DNA of 64,000 nt, taken from contig NZ_JAKLTS010000017.1 in assembly GCF_022012445.1 (NCBI RefSeq), positions 1 to 64,000 of the forward strand. Direction: 5' to 3'. Made by a program: the position numbers and the translations under genes. The notes below the pieces were generated by a model that saw only the letters and a program-made list of their open reading frames with translations, ran no database searches and had not been told where the DNA came from. This document shows, piece after piece, positions 46,239 through 55,435 of this stretch (within the stretch, counting starts at the first letter, position 1; every line of letters starts with the position of its first letter). The stretch is from Massilia sp. TS11. GTDB taxonomy: Bacteria; Pseudomonadota; Gammaproteobacteria; Burkholderiales; Burkholderiaceae_D.

Positions 46239-46664
46239 GTGCGTATCGAACAAAAACAAGCCAGCCAGGCAGGCTTCACGCTGCTGGAATTGCTGGTGGT
46301 GATTGTGATCATCGGCCTGCTCGCGGCCTACGTCGGGCCTAAGTATTTTTCCCAACTCGGCAAGTCGGAAGTGACTGTCGCCAAGGCCCAGATCGAAGCA
46401 TTCACCAAGTCGCTCGATACCTACCGCCTCGACGTCGGCCGCTATCCGAGTACCGAAGAGGGCCTGAGCGCCCTGCTGGTGGCGCCGCCTTCGGCCGCCG
46501 GCAAGTGGAACGGCCCGTATCTGCAAAAGGCCCTGCCGCCCGATCCCTGGGGCCGCCCCTACATCTACCGCGCGCCTGGGCAGAAGGGCGAGTACGAGAT
46601 CGTCTCGCTCGGCCGTGATGGCCAGCCGGGCGGCAGCGGCGAAGACGCCGACATCAGCAACTGA
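46239..46664 (+). CDS. gspG: GspG-type major pseudopilin
   Basis: The protein has 141 aa from a GTG at 46239 preceded by GAGGAG. The prepilin leader ends AG before FTLLELLVVIVIIGLLAAYVGP, with Glu at position +5. The C-terminal part has the GspG calcium-loop style (GRYPSTEEGLSALLVAPP, PPDPWGRPYIY, GRDGQPGG). It is the first gene of the secretion/pilus operon. Confidence 0.93.
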   Translation: MRIEQKQASQAGFTLLELLVVIVIIGLLAAYVGPKYFSQLGKSEVTVAKAQIEAFTKSLDTYRLDVGRYPSTEEGLSALLVAPPSAAGKWNGPYLQKALPPDPWGRPYIYRAPGQKGEYEIVSLGRDGQPGGSGEDADISN

Positions 46665-46675
46665 GCCAGCGCGCC

Positions 46676-47860
46676 ATGCAGTTCGCAGTGCGTGCGCTGT
46701 CGCCGGACGCGGTCGTGACCGAATTGACGGTCGAGGCCCTGGACCCGGCCGACGCGCGCCGTCAGATCGAGGCGCGCGGCATGGTCGTGGCCGACGTGCG
46801 CGCGGCCGGCGGTGCGCTGCGCCGCGCCAGCGGCGGCGGCATGACCCTGCTGCTGTTCTCGCAGGAGCTACTGGCCCTGCTGCAGGCCGGCCTCGGCGTG
46901 GTCGAGGCGCTCGAAGCCCTGCTCGAAAAAGAGAGCCATCCCGTCACGCGCAGCGTGCTCGCGCGTCTGCTCGGCGGTCTGCGCGAGGGCAAACGCTTCT
47001 CGGCCGTGCTGGCCGAGCAGGGCGAGCGCTTTCCGCCCCTGTATGTGGGCATCGTGCGCGCGGCCGAAGGTACCAGCGATCTGCCGCGCGCGCTGGCGCG
47101 CTACATCGACTACCAGCAGCGCATCGACAGCGTGCGCAGCAAACTGATTTCGGCCTCGATCTATCCGGCCATTCTGCTGCTGGTCGGCGGCGGCGTGTCG
47201 ACCTTCCTGATTACCTACGTGGTGCCGCGCTTCGCCGAAGTCTATGAAGGCGCGGGCCGCAATCTGCCCTTCCTGTCGCAGCTGCTGCTGTCGTGGGGGC
47301 GCTTTGCCGCCAACCACACGCGTCTGGTGCTGGCGGCCCTGGCCATCGTGGCCGGCTTGGCCTGGCTGGGTCTGCGCCGCCTGCTGGCGCCGGGCGGCCT
47401 GCTGCGTTTGCTGGGCCGCCTGCCCGGCATCGGCGAGAAGGTCCAGGTCTACGAATTGTCGCGCCTTTATCTGACGCTCGGCATGCTGAGCGAGGGCGGG
47501 ATTCCGATCGTGCAGGCGATGGATACCGTGCAGGGCCTGGTCAGTCCGCCGCTGGCGGCCGGGCTGGCGCGCGCGCGCCAGATGGTCGAATCGGGCCTGC
47601 CGCTGTCGCAGGCCTTCGAGGCCAATGGCCTGTGCACGCCGATCTCGCTGCGCCTGCTGCGCGTGGGCGAGCGCACCGGCGACATGGGGCCGATGCTGTC
47701 GCAGTCGGCCGCGTTTTATGACGGTGAAATCGCGCGCTGGATCGAACGCTTCACGCGCAGCGTCGAACCGCTGCTGATGGCCGCCATCGGCCTGATCGTC
47801 GGCGCCATCGTGGTGCTGCTGTATATGCCGATCTTCGATCTGGCGGGAGACATGACATGA
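46676..47860 (+). CDS. GspF/PilC-type inner-membrane platform protein
   Basis: The protein has 394 aa. It begins with a short N-terminal domain (VEALDPADARRQIEARGMVV), then two GspF domains (FSQELLALLQAGLGVVEALEALLEK and LYLTLGMLSEGGIPIVQAMDTVQ). Membrane helices are near residues 155-190, 215-245 and 360-390. It anchors the assembly ATPase. It overlaps gspE by 4 bp. Confidence 0.93.
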   Translation: MQFAVRALSPDAVVTELTVEALDPADARRQIEARGMVVADVRAAGGALRRASGGGMTLLLFSQELLALLQAGLGVVEALEALLEKESHPVTRSVLARLLGGLREGKRFSAVLAEQGERFPPLYVGIVRAAEGTSDLPRALARYIDYQQRIDSVRSKLISASIYPAILLLVGGGVSTFLITYVVPRFAEVYEGAGRNLPFLSQLLLSWGRFAANHTRLVLAALAIVAGLAWLGLRRLLAPGGLLRLLGRLPGIGEKVQVYELSRLYLTLGMLSEGGIPIVQAMDTVQGLVSPPLAAGLARARQMVESGLPLSQAFEANGLCTPISLRLLRVGERTGDMGPMLSQSAAFYDGEIARWIERFTRSVEPLLMAAIGLIVGAIVVLLYMPIFDLAGDMT

Positions 47861-49527
47861 GCGCCGTGTTCGACCACGCGCTGCTGCTGAAGGCGCGCGC
47901 CCAGAGCGCACGTTCGCAGCGTGCCATCGTCGAGGAACTCGAGGCCCTGAGCGGGCTCGATGCGCGCGACATCGTGCGCGCGCTGGCCGCGCCGTTCGGG
48001 CTGGAAGTGGTGGAGACGGCCGACATGCTGCAGCTGCAGCCGGCCTTCGATCTGCTGCCGCTGGCGCCGGCCATCGCGCGCCACTGCGTGCTGCTGCGCG
48101 CCGAGGGTGGGGCGCTGCTGGGTGTGATCGCCGATCCCTTCGATCTCGACCTGCAGACCTGGATGGAGACCCAGGCACGCGCGCCGCTGCAGCTGCGCCT
48201 CGCGCTGGCGGCCGATATCCAGGCCTATCTGAGCAAGCAGGAGGAATCGGCGCGCGCCGTCGACTCGCTGGTGGGCGCCGACGGCGACACCAAGCGCGAT
48301 GGCAAGACGGCTGCCGTGCTGTCCTTCGCCAGCGTCAGCGAGGCCGCCAGCCCGGCCGTCAAGCTGGTCAACTCGACCCTGTACGACGCCCTCAAGGCCG
48401 GCGCCTCCGACGTCCACCTCGAGACCACGGCCGGCGGTCTGGCCGTCAAATACCGGATCGACGGCGTGCTCGATCACGCCACCGCCGTGAATGGGGTGGA
48501 GCTGGCCGAGCAGGTCATCTCGCGCCTGAAGGTGCTGGCCGAACTCGATATCGCCGAGCGCCGCATCCCGCAGGACGGCAGCTTCCGCGTGCAGGCCAAT
48601 GGGCGCGACATCGACCTGCGCGTCTCGATCATGCCCTCGATTCATGGCGAGGACGCGGTCATCCGTATTCTCGACAAGCGCGCGATGGTGGAAGCCTACG
48701 GCGCGCTGACGCTGGAGGCGCTCGGCTTCGACGCCGCCTCGCTGGCGGCGCTGCGCGCGCTTACCCAGGAGGCGTATGGCATGCTGCTGGTGACCGGCCC
48801 GACCGGCTCCGGCAAGACCACCACGCTGTATGCGGCCCTGACCGAGAGCCACACGGGGCGCGACAAGATCATCACGATCGAAGACCCGGTCGAGTACCAG
48901 CTGGGCGGCATCCTGCAGATCCCGGTGAACGAGAAGAAGGGCCTGACCTTCGCCAAGGGCCTGCGCTCGATTCTGCGCCACGACCCGGACAAGATCATGG
49001 TTGGCGAAATCCGCGACCGCGAGACGGCCGAAATCGCCGTGCAGTCGGCGCTGACCGGCCACCTGGTGCTGACCACGGTGCACGCCAATAATGTGTTCGA
49101 CGTGTTCGGCCGCTTCACCCACATGGGCATCGATCCGTATGCCTTTGTCTCGGCCCTGAATGGCATCTGGGCGCAGCGCCTGGTGCGCACCAATTGCCCG
49201 CACTGCGCCGTCGCCTACACGCCCGACGCGGCCGAACTGGCCAGCGTGAACCTGAGCCCAGAGGAAGTAGCCGAATACCGCTTCATGCAGGGCAAGGGCT
49301 GCGGCGACTGCCGCGGCACCGGCTACAAGGGGCGCCGCGCGATCGCCGAAATTCTCACGCTGAACGACGAAATCCGCGAACTCATCATCGACAAGCGGCC
49401 GATCCGCCAGATCAAGGCGGCCGCGTATGCGAACGGCACGCGCAGCCTGCGCCACGCGGCGCTCGAGCTGGTCAAGCGCGGCGCCACCACGCTGGCCGAA
49501 ATCAAACGGGTGACCCTGCATGCTTAA
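47857..49527 (+). CDS. GspE/PilB-type assembly ATPase
   Basis: The protein has 556 aa. An N-terminal MshEN-like domain is followed by the ATPase: Walker A TGPTGSGKTTTLYAAL, Asp box ITIEDPVEYQ, Walker B KIMVGEIRDRETA, His box TGHLVLTTVHANN. The zinc tetracysteine motif CPHC...CGDC is near residues 445-490. It powers pseudopilus assembly. It overlaps the PilM-like gene by 8 bp. Confidence 0.95.
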   Translation: MSAVFDHALLLKARAQSARSQRAIVEELEALSGLDARDIVRALAAPFGLEVVETADMLQLQPAFDLLPLAPAIARHCVLLRAEGGALLGVIADPFDLDLQTWMETQARAPLQLRLALAADIQAYLSKQEESARAVDSLVGADGDTKRDGKTAAVLSFASVSEAASPAVKLVNSTLYDALKAGASDVHLETTAGGLAVKYRIDGVLDHATAVNGVELAEQVISRLKVLAELDIAERRIPQDGSFRVQANGRDIDLRVSIMPSIHGEDAVIRILDKRAMVEAYGALTLEALGFDAASLAALRALTQEAYGMLLVTGPTGSGKTTTLYAALTESHTGRDKIITIEDPVEYQLGGILQIPVNEKKGLTFAKGLRSILRHDPDKIMVGEIRDRETAEIAVQSALTGHLVLTTVHANNVFDVFGRFTHMGIDPYAFVSALNGIWAQRLVRTNCPHCAVAYTPDAAELASVNLSPEEVAEYRFMQGKGCGDCRGTGYKGRRAIAEILTLNDEIRELIIDKRPIRQIKAAAYANGTRSLRHAALELVKRGATTLAEIKRVTLHA

Positions 49528-50347
49528 TCTGGCCCGCCTTGGACACTGCCTGCACCTGGGCCTCGCGCGCGACGGTCTGAGTCTGGCGCGCACACACCGC
49601 TGGGGCGATCCTGCCTTCACGTTGTTGGCTGAGCAGGCGCTCGCGCCGGGCGCCTGCGAGGACGCGGGCGCGCTCGACGCCGCGCTTGCGCAGCTGTGCG
49701 CTGGCCACGACCTGCGCGGCCAGCGTCTGCGCGTGGTGCTGGCCGATGAACTGGTGCGCCTGTGGAGCGTCACGCCGCCCCAGGGCGCGGCCCGACTGGC
49801 CGATCTGGAGGCCGCCTGCGCGCTGCGCTTTCAGGGCCTGTATGGTGACAGCCTGGCCGGCTGGGAGCTGGCCGCCGACTGGCAGGCCGACGCGCCTTTC
49901 CTGGCCTGTGCGCTGCGCGCCAGCCTGGGCGACAGCCTGGCGCGCGCGGCCCGTGACAGCGGCGCGCTGCTGACCCAGGTGCAGCCGCAGCTGCTGGCCG
50001 CCTGGAACCGCTGGTGCGGCAAGCTCGATGCTGCGGCCTGGTTCGCCCTCGTGCAGGGTGATCGTCTGAGCCTGGGCATCAGCCGCGCCAGGCGCCTGCA
50101 TGCCGTGCGTGTGCTGCGCGTGACACCCGAAGCCAGCCTCGATTGGCTGGCCCAGCAGGTCGCGCGCGAGGCCCTGCGTCTTGAGTGCGCGGCGCCCGAG
50201 CTGCTGCAGGTGTGCGGCGCGGCGCCGGCCCAGTGGGTCGATGGCAGCCATGCGACGCTGCGCGTGCAGCGCCTCGATCACGCGCGGCGCGGCTTGCCGC
50301 CGCTGAGCGCGGCCGCGCAATTGAGCTATAGCGGGGTGGGGGCATGA
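49520..50347 (+). CDS. PilM/MshI-like assembly protein
   Basis: The protein has 275 aa. It is Ala/Leu/Arg-rich with an actin-like pattern only weakly visible (LVQGDRLSLGISRARRLHAVRVL; LRGQRLRVVLADELVRLW). The identity rests mainly on position between the ATPase and PilN/PilO-like genes. It would be the cytoplasmic ring partner of PilN. Confidence 0.65.
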   Translation: MLNLARLGHCLHLGLARDGLSLARTHRWGDPAFTLLAEQALAPGACEDAGALDAALAQLCAGHDLRGQRLRVVLADELVRLWSVTPPQGAARLADLEAACALRFQGLYGDSLAGWELAADWQADAPFLACALRASLGDSLARAARDSGALLTQVQPQLLAAWNRWCGKLDAAAWFALVQGDRLSLGISRARRLHAVRVLRVTPEASLDWLAQQVAREALRLECAAPELLQVCGAAPAQWVDGSHATLRVQRLDHARRGLPPLSAAAQLSYSGVGA

Positions 50348-50886
50348 AGCCGGTACGGATCAATCTGGCGCGCCCGGGCTGGCAGCGCAGCCTGCTCAAT
50401 ACTGGGGCAGGGTGGTGGCTGGGCGCGCTGGCGGGCGCGGTGCTGCTCGTTGCGGCCGGTATCGGCATGCGCCAGCTGCTCGACGAACAGGCGCAGCGCG
50501 AGGCGCGCATCCGCGCCAGCCTGCGCACGCCTCAGGTCAGCGCCACGCCGGCCGCGCTGATTCCGGCGCCGCAGGCGACCGCCGTGAACAGCGCCGTGCA
50601 TCAGCTGAATCTGCCCTGGCGCGAACTGGCCGCCAGTCTCGATGGCGCGAACACCCAGGGCGTCAGTCTGCTGGCGCTGGAGCCGGATGCGCGCGCGCGC
50701 AAACTCAAGCTGCAGGCCGAAGCGGCCGGCAGCGACGCCATGGTGGCGTATATCGAAGCGCTCAAGCACCAGCCCCTGATCCTGTCGGTGCTGCTGACGC
50801 GGCACGAGATCAACGAAGGTGATGCGGCGCGCCCGATCCGCTTCCAGCTTGAGCTGCAGTGGTCGACCCGCGGAGGCCAGCCATGA
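50344..50886 (+). CDS. PilN/GspL-like protein
   Basis: The protein has 180 aa. The N-terminal KPVRINLARPGWQ resembles the PilN INLLP start that binds PilM. One membrane helix (WWLGALAGAVLLVAAGIGM) is followed by a periplasmic ferredoxin-like part (LDGANTQGVSLLALEPDARARKLKLQAEA). It overlaps both neighbours by 4 bp. Confidence 0.85.
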   Translation: MKPVRINLARPGWQRSLLNTGAGWWLGALAGAVLLVAAGIGMRQLLDEQAQREARIRASLRTPQVSATPAALIPAPQATAVNSAVHQLNLPWRELAASLDGANTQGVSLLALEPDARARKLKLQAEAAGSDAMVAYIEALKHQPLILSVLLTRHEINEGDAARPIRFQLELQWSTRGGQP

Positions 50887-51422
50887 CGCGCCAGACCCTG
50901 CTGCTAAGCCTGCGCATCGCGGTGCGCCAGCATGGCTGGTTGCCGCCGCTGGCCCTGCTGCTTTGCCTGGCCGCGGGCGCGGCCTGGGCCTGGCTGCTGC
51001 CCGCGCGCAGCGCGCAACAGACGATCGCCGCGCGCGCCGTGCCGCAACTGGGGCCCGCACCGCTGCAGGCAGCGCCCAGTGCCGACCAGAACCTGGCCGC
51101 GTTTTACGCCACGCTTGGCGAGCAGCAGTACGCCGAGCAGCAGATCAAGCAGATCTTCGCCCTGGCCGGCCGCACCGGCGTCACGCTCAGCAGCGGCCAG
51201 TACAAGTCGAGCTATGACGAGAACGGCCGCTTCACCGCCTACAAGATCACCCTGCCGGTCAAGGGCAGCTATGCGCTCGTGTGGCAGTTCTGCATGGAGG
51301 TGCTGGCCGCGATTCCGTTCGCCGCCCTCGATGAAGTGAGCTTTAAACGCGAGACGGCCGGCGACCCGGTGGTCGAAGGGCGTCTGAGCTTTACCCTGTA
51401 CCTGAAAGGGAATACGCCATGA
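50883..51422 (+). CDS. PilO/GspM-like protein
   Basis: The protein has 179 aa from ATG 50883. A membrane helix (LPPLALLLCLAAGAAWAWLL) precedes a periplasmic domain ending LVWQFCMEVLAAIPFAALDEVSFKRETA, the PilO-type pattern. It pairs with the PilN-like protein. Confidence 0.8.
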   Translation: MTRQTLLLSLRIAVRQHGWLPPLALLLCLAAGAAWAWLLPARSAQQTIAARAVPQLGPAPLQAAPSADQNLAAFYATLGEQQYAEQQIKQIFALAGRTGVTLSSGQYKSSYDENGRFTAYKITLPVKGSYALVWQFCMEVLAAIPFAALDEVSFKRETAGDPVVEGRLSFTLYLKGNTP

Positions 51423-51937
51423 AGCCGCGCCATCTCGTGATGGGCCTGGCCCTGGCCGGCGCCGCCGCCCTGGTGCTGTTCGGCGACCGCAGCCCGAGCG
51501 GCGCGATCAGCGAACCGGTGGTGCGCGCCCGGCCTGCCGCCGCGCCGGCCGCGGCGCGCGCGCCCGCACCTGTGCCGACGGCAGCGGCCGTGCTGCCCCT
51601 GATTCCGCGCGAGACCCTGATCGGCGACCCGAGCGCGCATACGCCGGCCCTGTTTGGGGCTGCCGCCGCGGCGCCGGTCACGCAGGTGAAGAATGAAGCG
51701 CCGCCACCGCCGCCGCCGCCGAGCGCGCCGCCCTTGCCCTTCCAGGTGATCGGCAAAGCCGTCAGCGACGGCCAGTGGCAGGTGTTCCTGGCGCGCGGCG
51801 ACCGCACCTATGTGGTGGCGGCGAACAGCGTGATCGACGGTGTCTACCGGGTCGACAGCATCGCCCCGCCCAGCATGACCCTGACCTATCTGCCGCTCAA
51901 CCAGCAGCAGCAGCTTTCGATTGGAGCCCTAGAGTGA
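51419..51937 (+). CDS. PilP/GspC-like protein
   Basis: The protein has 172 aa. A short N-terminal membrane anchor is followed by an Ala/Pro-rich linker with a poly-Pro run. The C-terminal homology domain contains LPFQVIGKAVSDGQWQVFLARGDRTYVV and VDSIAPPSMTLTYLPL, as in MshK/GspC. It links the inner platform to the secretin. Confidence 0.8.
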   Translation: MKPRHLVMGLALAGAAALVLFGDRSPSGAISEPVVRARPAAAPAAARAPAPVPTAAAVLPLIPRETLIGDPSAHTPALFGAAAAAPVTQVKNEAPPPPPPPSAPPLPFQVIGKAVSDGQWQVFLARGDRTYVVAANSVIDGVYRVDSIAPPSMTLTYLPLNQQQQLSIGALE

Positions 51938-53835
51938 AGTCCACGTCCATGTTGCGCCTGCTGGCGCTGAGCCTGGCCCTGAGCCTGGGTGGCTGCGCCG
52001 CCCAGATGGCCTATCAGGAAGGGGAGCGCCTGGTCGAACAGCGTCAGCTCGACGCCGGCGTGGCGCGCCTGCGCGAGGCGGTCCTCAAGGACCCCGACAA
52101 TGCGCGCTACCGGATCGCCTATGTGACGGCGCGCGACCGCGCCATCGATACCTATCTGGCCCAGGGCGATGCGGCGCGCGCGGCCGGCAATGCCGACGCG
52201 GCCCAGCAGGCCTATGGCCATGCACTGGCCTTCGATCCGCAGCACGAGAAGGCCCGCGCCGGTCTGCGCGCGCTCGAGATGGATGCGCGCCATGCGCGCC
52301 TGATGACGCAGGCGCGCGCCGCCATCGAGGCACGCGACGCCGATGGCGCGCGCCGCCGCCTGAACGAGATTCTGGCCGAGCTGCCCAGCCACGACGGCGC
52401 GCGCCAGCTGCTGGTCCAGGTGAATGAACGCTTCGCCGCGCCGCCGCCGCCCGAAGCGGCGCTGTCGGCGTTTTACCGCAAGCCGATCACGATCGAATTC
52501 AAGGATGCGCCGCTGCGCCAGGTGTTCGATGTGATCGCGCGCCAGTCGGGCCTGAACTTCATCTTCGACAAGGACGTCAAGACCGATACGCGCACCTCGA
52601 TCTACCTGAAGAACAGCACGGTCGAAGCGGCGATTTTCTATGTGCTGACGGCGAACCAGCTGGAACAGCAGGTCATGGACGGCAACACCATCCTGATCTA
52701 CCCGAACGTGGCGGCCAAGCTGAAGGAATATCAGGAGATGGTCATCAAGACCTTCTACCTGTCGAATGCCGACGCCAAGCTGGTGGCCAATACGCTCAAG
52801 ACCATCCTCAAGTCGCGCGACGTGGTGGTGGACGAGAAGCTCAATCTGATCATCCTGCGCGATAACGCCGAAGCGGTGCGCCTGGCCGAAAAGCTGATCG
52901 CCCTGCAGGACGTGGCCGAACCCGAAGTGATGCTCGAAGTCGAAGTGCTCGAAGTGAAGCGCTCGCGTCTGACTTCGCTCGGCATCAACTGGCCGGATTC
53001 GGTGGCGCTGGCGCCGCTGGCCTCGAGCTCGGGTTCGCCGATCACCGTCAACGATCTGCGCAATCTGAATGGCTATAACATCGGCGTGTCGGGCGTGGGC
53101 GCCACCATCAACACCAAGCGCACCTCGGGCGACTCGAACACCCTGGCCAATCCGCGCATCCGCGTGCGCAACCACGAAAAGGCCAAGGTCCTGATCGGCG
53201 AAAAAGCGCCGACCATCACCACCACGATCTCGCCCGGCACCGGCGGCTTTGCCTCGGAGTCGATCAACTACGTCGACGTCGGCCTGACCCTGAACGTGGA
53301 GCCGAGCATCTACCTGAATAACGAAGTCGGCATCCGCATCGCGCTCGAAGTCAGCAATGTGCTGGGCCAGATCACGACCCGCTCGGGCACCGTGGCCTAC
53401 CGCATCGGCACGCGCCAGGCCTCCACCTTCCTGCAGCTGAAGGACGGCGAGAACCAGGTGCTGGCGGGCCTGATCAACAATGACGAGCGCAGCGACGGCC
53501 AGAAGCTGCCGCTGCTGGGCGACCTGCCGATCGTTGGCCGCCTGTTCGGGAATACGACGGACGACAATCAGAAGACCGAGATCGTGCTGTCGATTACCCC
53601 GCACCTGATCCGCAATGTGCAGCGGCCGGAGGCGGCGGCCACCGAGTTCACGGCCGGTACCGAAGCGAGCTTCCGCCGCCGTCCGGACGCCAGCCCGCGC
53701 CAGAACGTGGTGCTGCCGCCGATGGCCCCGTCCACGCCGATGACGCCGCCGCCGGCCGGGGCCACCGTGATCCCGGTGCCGCCGCAGGCCCCGGCCCAGC
53801 CGCCGGCCAGCGGCAACGACGATCGCAAGCAGTAA
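51934..53835 (+). CDS. TPR-containing outer-membrane secretin
   Basis: The protein has 633 aa from a GTG at 51934 overlapping the previous stop; ATG 51949 is an alternative. The lipoprotein signal ends LGGC. Residues about 30-170 contain TPR-like repeats ([46 protein letters not shown]). N-domains then follow ([24 protein letters not shown]) and the secretin barrel ([47 protein letters not shown]-like, [38 protein letters not shown]). The tail is Pro-rich. Confidence 0.95.
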   Translation: MKSTSMLRLLALSLALSLGGCAAQMAYQEGERLVEQRQLDAGVARLREAVLKDPDNARYRIAYVTARDRAIDTYLAQGDAARAAGNADAAQQAYGHALAFDPQHEKARAGLRALEMDARHARLMTQARAAIEARDADGARRRLNEILAELPSHDGARQLLVQVNERFAAPPPPEAALSAFYRKPITIEFKDAPLRQVFDVIARQSGLNFIFDKDVKTDTRTSIYLKNSTVEAAIFYVLTANQLEQQVMDGNTILIYPNVAAKLKEYQEMVIKTFYLSNADAKLVANTLKTILKSRDVVVDEKLNLIILRDNAEAVRLAEKLIALQDVAEPEVMLEVEVLEVKRSRLTSLGINWPDSVALAPLASSSGSPITVNDLRNLNGYNIGVSGVGATINTKRTSGDSNTLANPRIRVRNHEKAKVLIGEKAPTITTTISPGTGGFASESINYVDVGLTLNVEPSIYLNNEVGIRIALEVSNVLGQITTRSGTVAYRIGTRQASTFLQLKDGENQVLAGLINNDERSDGQKLPLLGDLPIVGRLFGNTTDDNQKTEIVLSITPHLIRNVQRPEAAATEFTAGTEASFRRRPDASPRQNVVLPPMAPSTPMTPPPAGATVIPVPPQAPAQPPASGNDDRKQ

Positions 53836-53837
53836 GC

Positions 53838-54308
53838 ATGCAGGCCAAGGGCTTCACCCTGATCGAGCTGCTGGTCACGCTGGCCATTCTGGGCCTGCTG
53901 GCCAGCCTCGCCATCCCGGTGACCCAGGTGGCCATCCAGCGCCGCCAGGAGCAGGAGCTGCGCACGGCCCTGCGCGAGATCCGCCATGCGCTCGACGAGT
54001 ACAAGCGCGCCGGCGACGAAGGGCGGATCAGCCGCGCGGCCGGCGCCAGCGGCTATCCGAAATCGCTCGAGGTGCTGGTCGAAGGCGTCACCGACAATAA
54101 GAGCGCGCAGAAGAACAAGATCTACTTCCTGCGCCGCCTGCCGCGCGACCCCTTCAACGGCGACAGCGAGCTGCCCGACGCCCAGACCTGGGGCAAGCGC
54201 AGCTACGCCAGCGAGGCCAATGATCCGCGCGAGGGCGAGGATGTCTATGATGTGTATTCGCTGTCGCCCCGCACGGGCCTGAACGGCGTCCCTTACCGCA
54301 AGTGGTGA
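53838..54308 (+). CDS. Pseudopilin (GspG-like)
   Basis: The protein has 156 aa. The leader QAKG precedes [22 protein letters not shown] with Glu at +5. The rest has [27 protein letters not shown]-like helical and [10 protein letters not shown] segments and ends [16 protein letters not shown]. It starts two bases after the secretin stop. Confidence 0.92.
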   Translation: MQAKGFTLIELLVTLAILGLLASLAIPVTQVAIQRRQEQELRTALREIRHALDEYKRAGDEGRISRAAGASGYPKSLEVLVEGVTDNKSAQKNKIYFLRRLPRDPFNGDSELPDAQTWGKRSYASEANDPREGEDVYDVYSLSPRTGLNGVPYRKW

Positions 54309-54310
54309 CC

Positions 54311-54682
54311 ATGAAACGGCGCGGCTTTACTCTGATCGAACTGCTGGTGGTGCTCGGCATCGTGGCCCTGCTGCTGACGCTGGCCGTGCCGCGCTATTTC
54401 CCGCAGATCGATACGGCCAAGGAGGCGATGCTGGCCGATAACCTGCGCAATGTGCGCGAGACGCTCGACAAATACTACGGCGATACGGGCAAATATCCGG
54501 ACAGCCTGGACGAACTGGTCGAGAAAAAATACCTGCGCGCCCTGCCCAAGGACCCGATCACGGACAGCACCACGACCTGGGTGCTGGTGCCGCCGGAGGA
54601 GGGCATCAAGGGCAGTGTGGCCTCGATCAAGAGCGGGGCGGCGGGCGTGGGCCGCAATGGCAAGCCGTTCGCGGAGTGGTGA
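54311..54682 (+). CDS. Pseudopilin (GspG-like, short)
   Basis: The protein has 123 aa from ATG 54311; GTG 54302 is in frame. The leader KRRG precedes [22 protein letters not shown]. The C-terminal part has KYPDSLDELVEKKYLRALPKDPITDS. It is a third pseudopilin of the same operon. Confidence 0.92.
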   Translation: MKRRGFTLIELLVVLGIVALLLTLAVPRYFPQIDTAKEAMLADNLRNVRETLDKYYGDTGKYPDSLDELVEKKYLRALPKDPITDSTTTWVLVPPEEGIKGSVASIKSGAAGVGRNGKPFAEW

Positions 54683-55434
54683 TGCGGCCCGCGCGCGGCT
54701 TCACCTATGTTGGCCTGGTGGTCCTGGTGGCCGTCATCGGCCTGGTGGCGGCCAGCACGGTTAAACTCGGTAGCCTGCTGGGGCGGCGCAATGCCGAGCA
54801 GGACCTGCTCGAGATCGGGCGCGAATTCAGCGATGCCCTGGGCAGCTACGCGGCGGCCACGCCGGCCGGCCAGAAGCGCGAGCCGGACAAGCTCGAGGAC
54901 CTGCTGCGCGACCCGCGCTTCCCCGGCGTCAAGCGGCACCTGCGCCGCATCTATGTCGATCCGATGACGGGCAAGGCCGAGTGGGGGCTGCAGCGCACGC
55001 CCGATCAGAAGGGCATTCTGGCGGTGTACAGCCTGTCCGAGGCGCGTCCGATCAAGGTCGGCAATTTCGAGGCGCGCTTTGCCGCCTTTGAAAAGAAAAC
55101 CAAGATCTCGGAATGGAAGTTTGCGGCCATCGGCACGACCCTGCTGCCGCCAGCCATGGGCGGCGGCAGCAACAAGAACGATCCGCCGCCGGCGCCTGCG
55201 CCAGCCCAGCCGCAGACGGCCGACACCGACATGGTGCCGCGCGCGCCCGAGGAGCCAGCCGTCGATCCGCAGGCCGTCGGCCGCCTCGGCTTCCCGCCGC
55301 CGAAGATCGACGAACCGGCATCGGCATCGGCTAGTGCCTCGGCGTCGGCATCGGCCAGTGCCTCGGCCAGTGCGTCGGCGTCGCCATCAGCGTCGGCGTC
55401 AGCCAGCAGCGGCGCGGTACCGCTGAAGAAGTAG
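54682..55434 (+). CDS. Pseudopilin-like protein with Ser-Ala repeat tail
   Basis: The protein has 250 aa from ATG 54682 (TGATG with the previous stop). The N-terminal leader PARG precedes FTYVGLVVLVAVIGLVAAS, which lacks Glu at +5, as in minor pseudopilins of GspK type. The middle has PVTGKAEWG-like text (DPMTGKAEWGLQRT). The C-terminus is Pro-rich, then an almost pure alternating Ser-Ala run of about 35 residues, ending SGAVPLKK. Such a repeat is unusual for a pseudopilin. Confidence 0.85.
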   Translation: MRPARGFTYVGLVVLVAVIGLVAASTVKLGSLLGRRNAEQDLLEIGREFSDALGSYAAATPAGQKREPDKLEDLLRDPRFPGVKRHLRRIYVDPMTGKAEWGLQRTPDQKGILAVYSLSEARPIKVGNFEARFAAFEKKTKISEWKFAAIGTTLLPPAMGGGSNKNDPPPAPAPAQPQTADTDMVPRAPEEPAVDPQAVGRLGFPPPKIDEPASASASASASASASASASASASPSASASASSGAVPLKK

Positions 55435-55435
55435 C

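Noticed and set aside
47716-49773. 685-codon minus-strand open frame
   Set aside because: Shadow of gspE and neighbours; no domain and implausible His/Arg/Gln-rich text.
51886-53604. 572-codon minus-strand open frame
   Set aside because: Shadow of the secretin gene.
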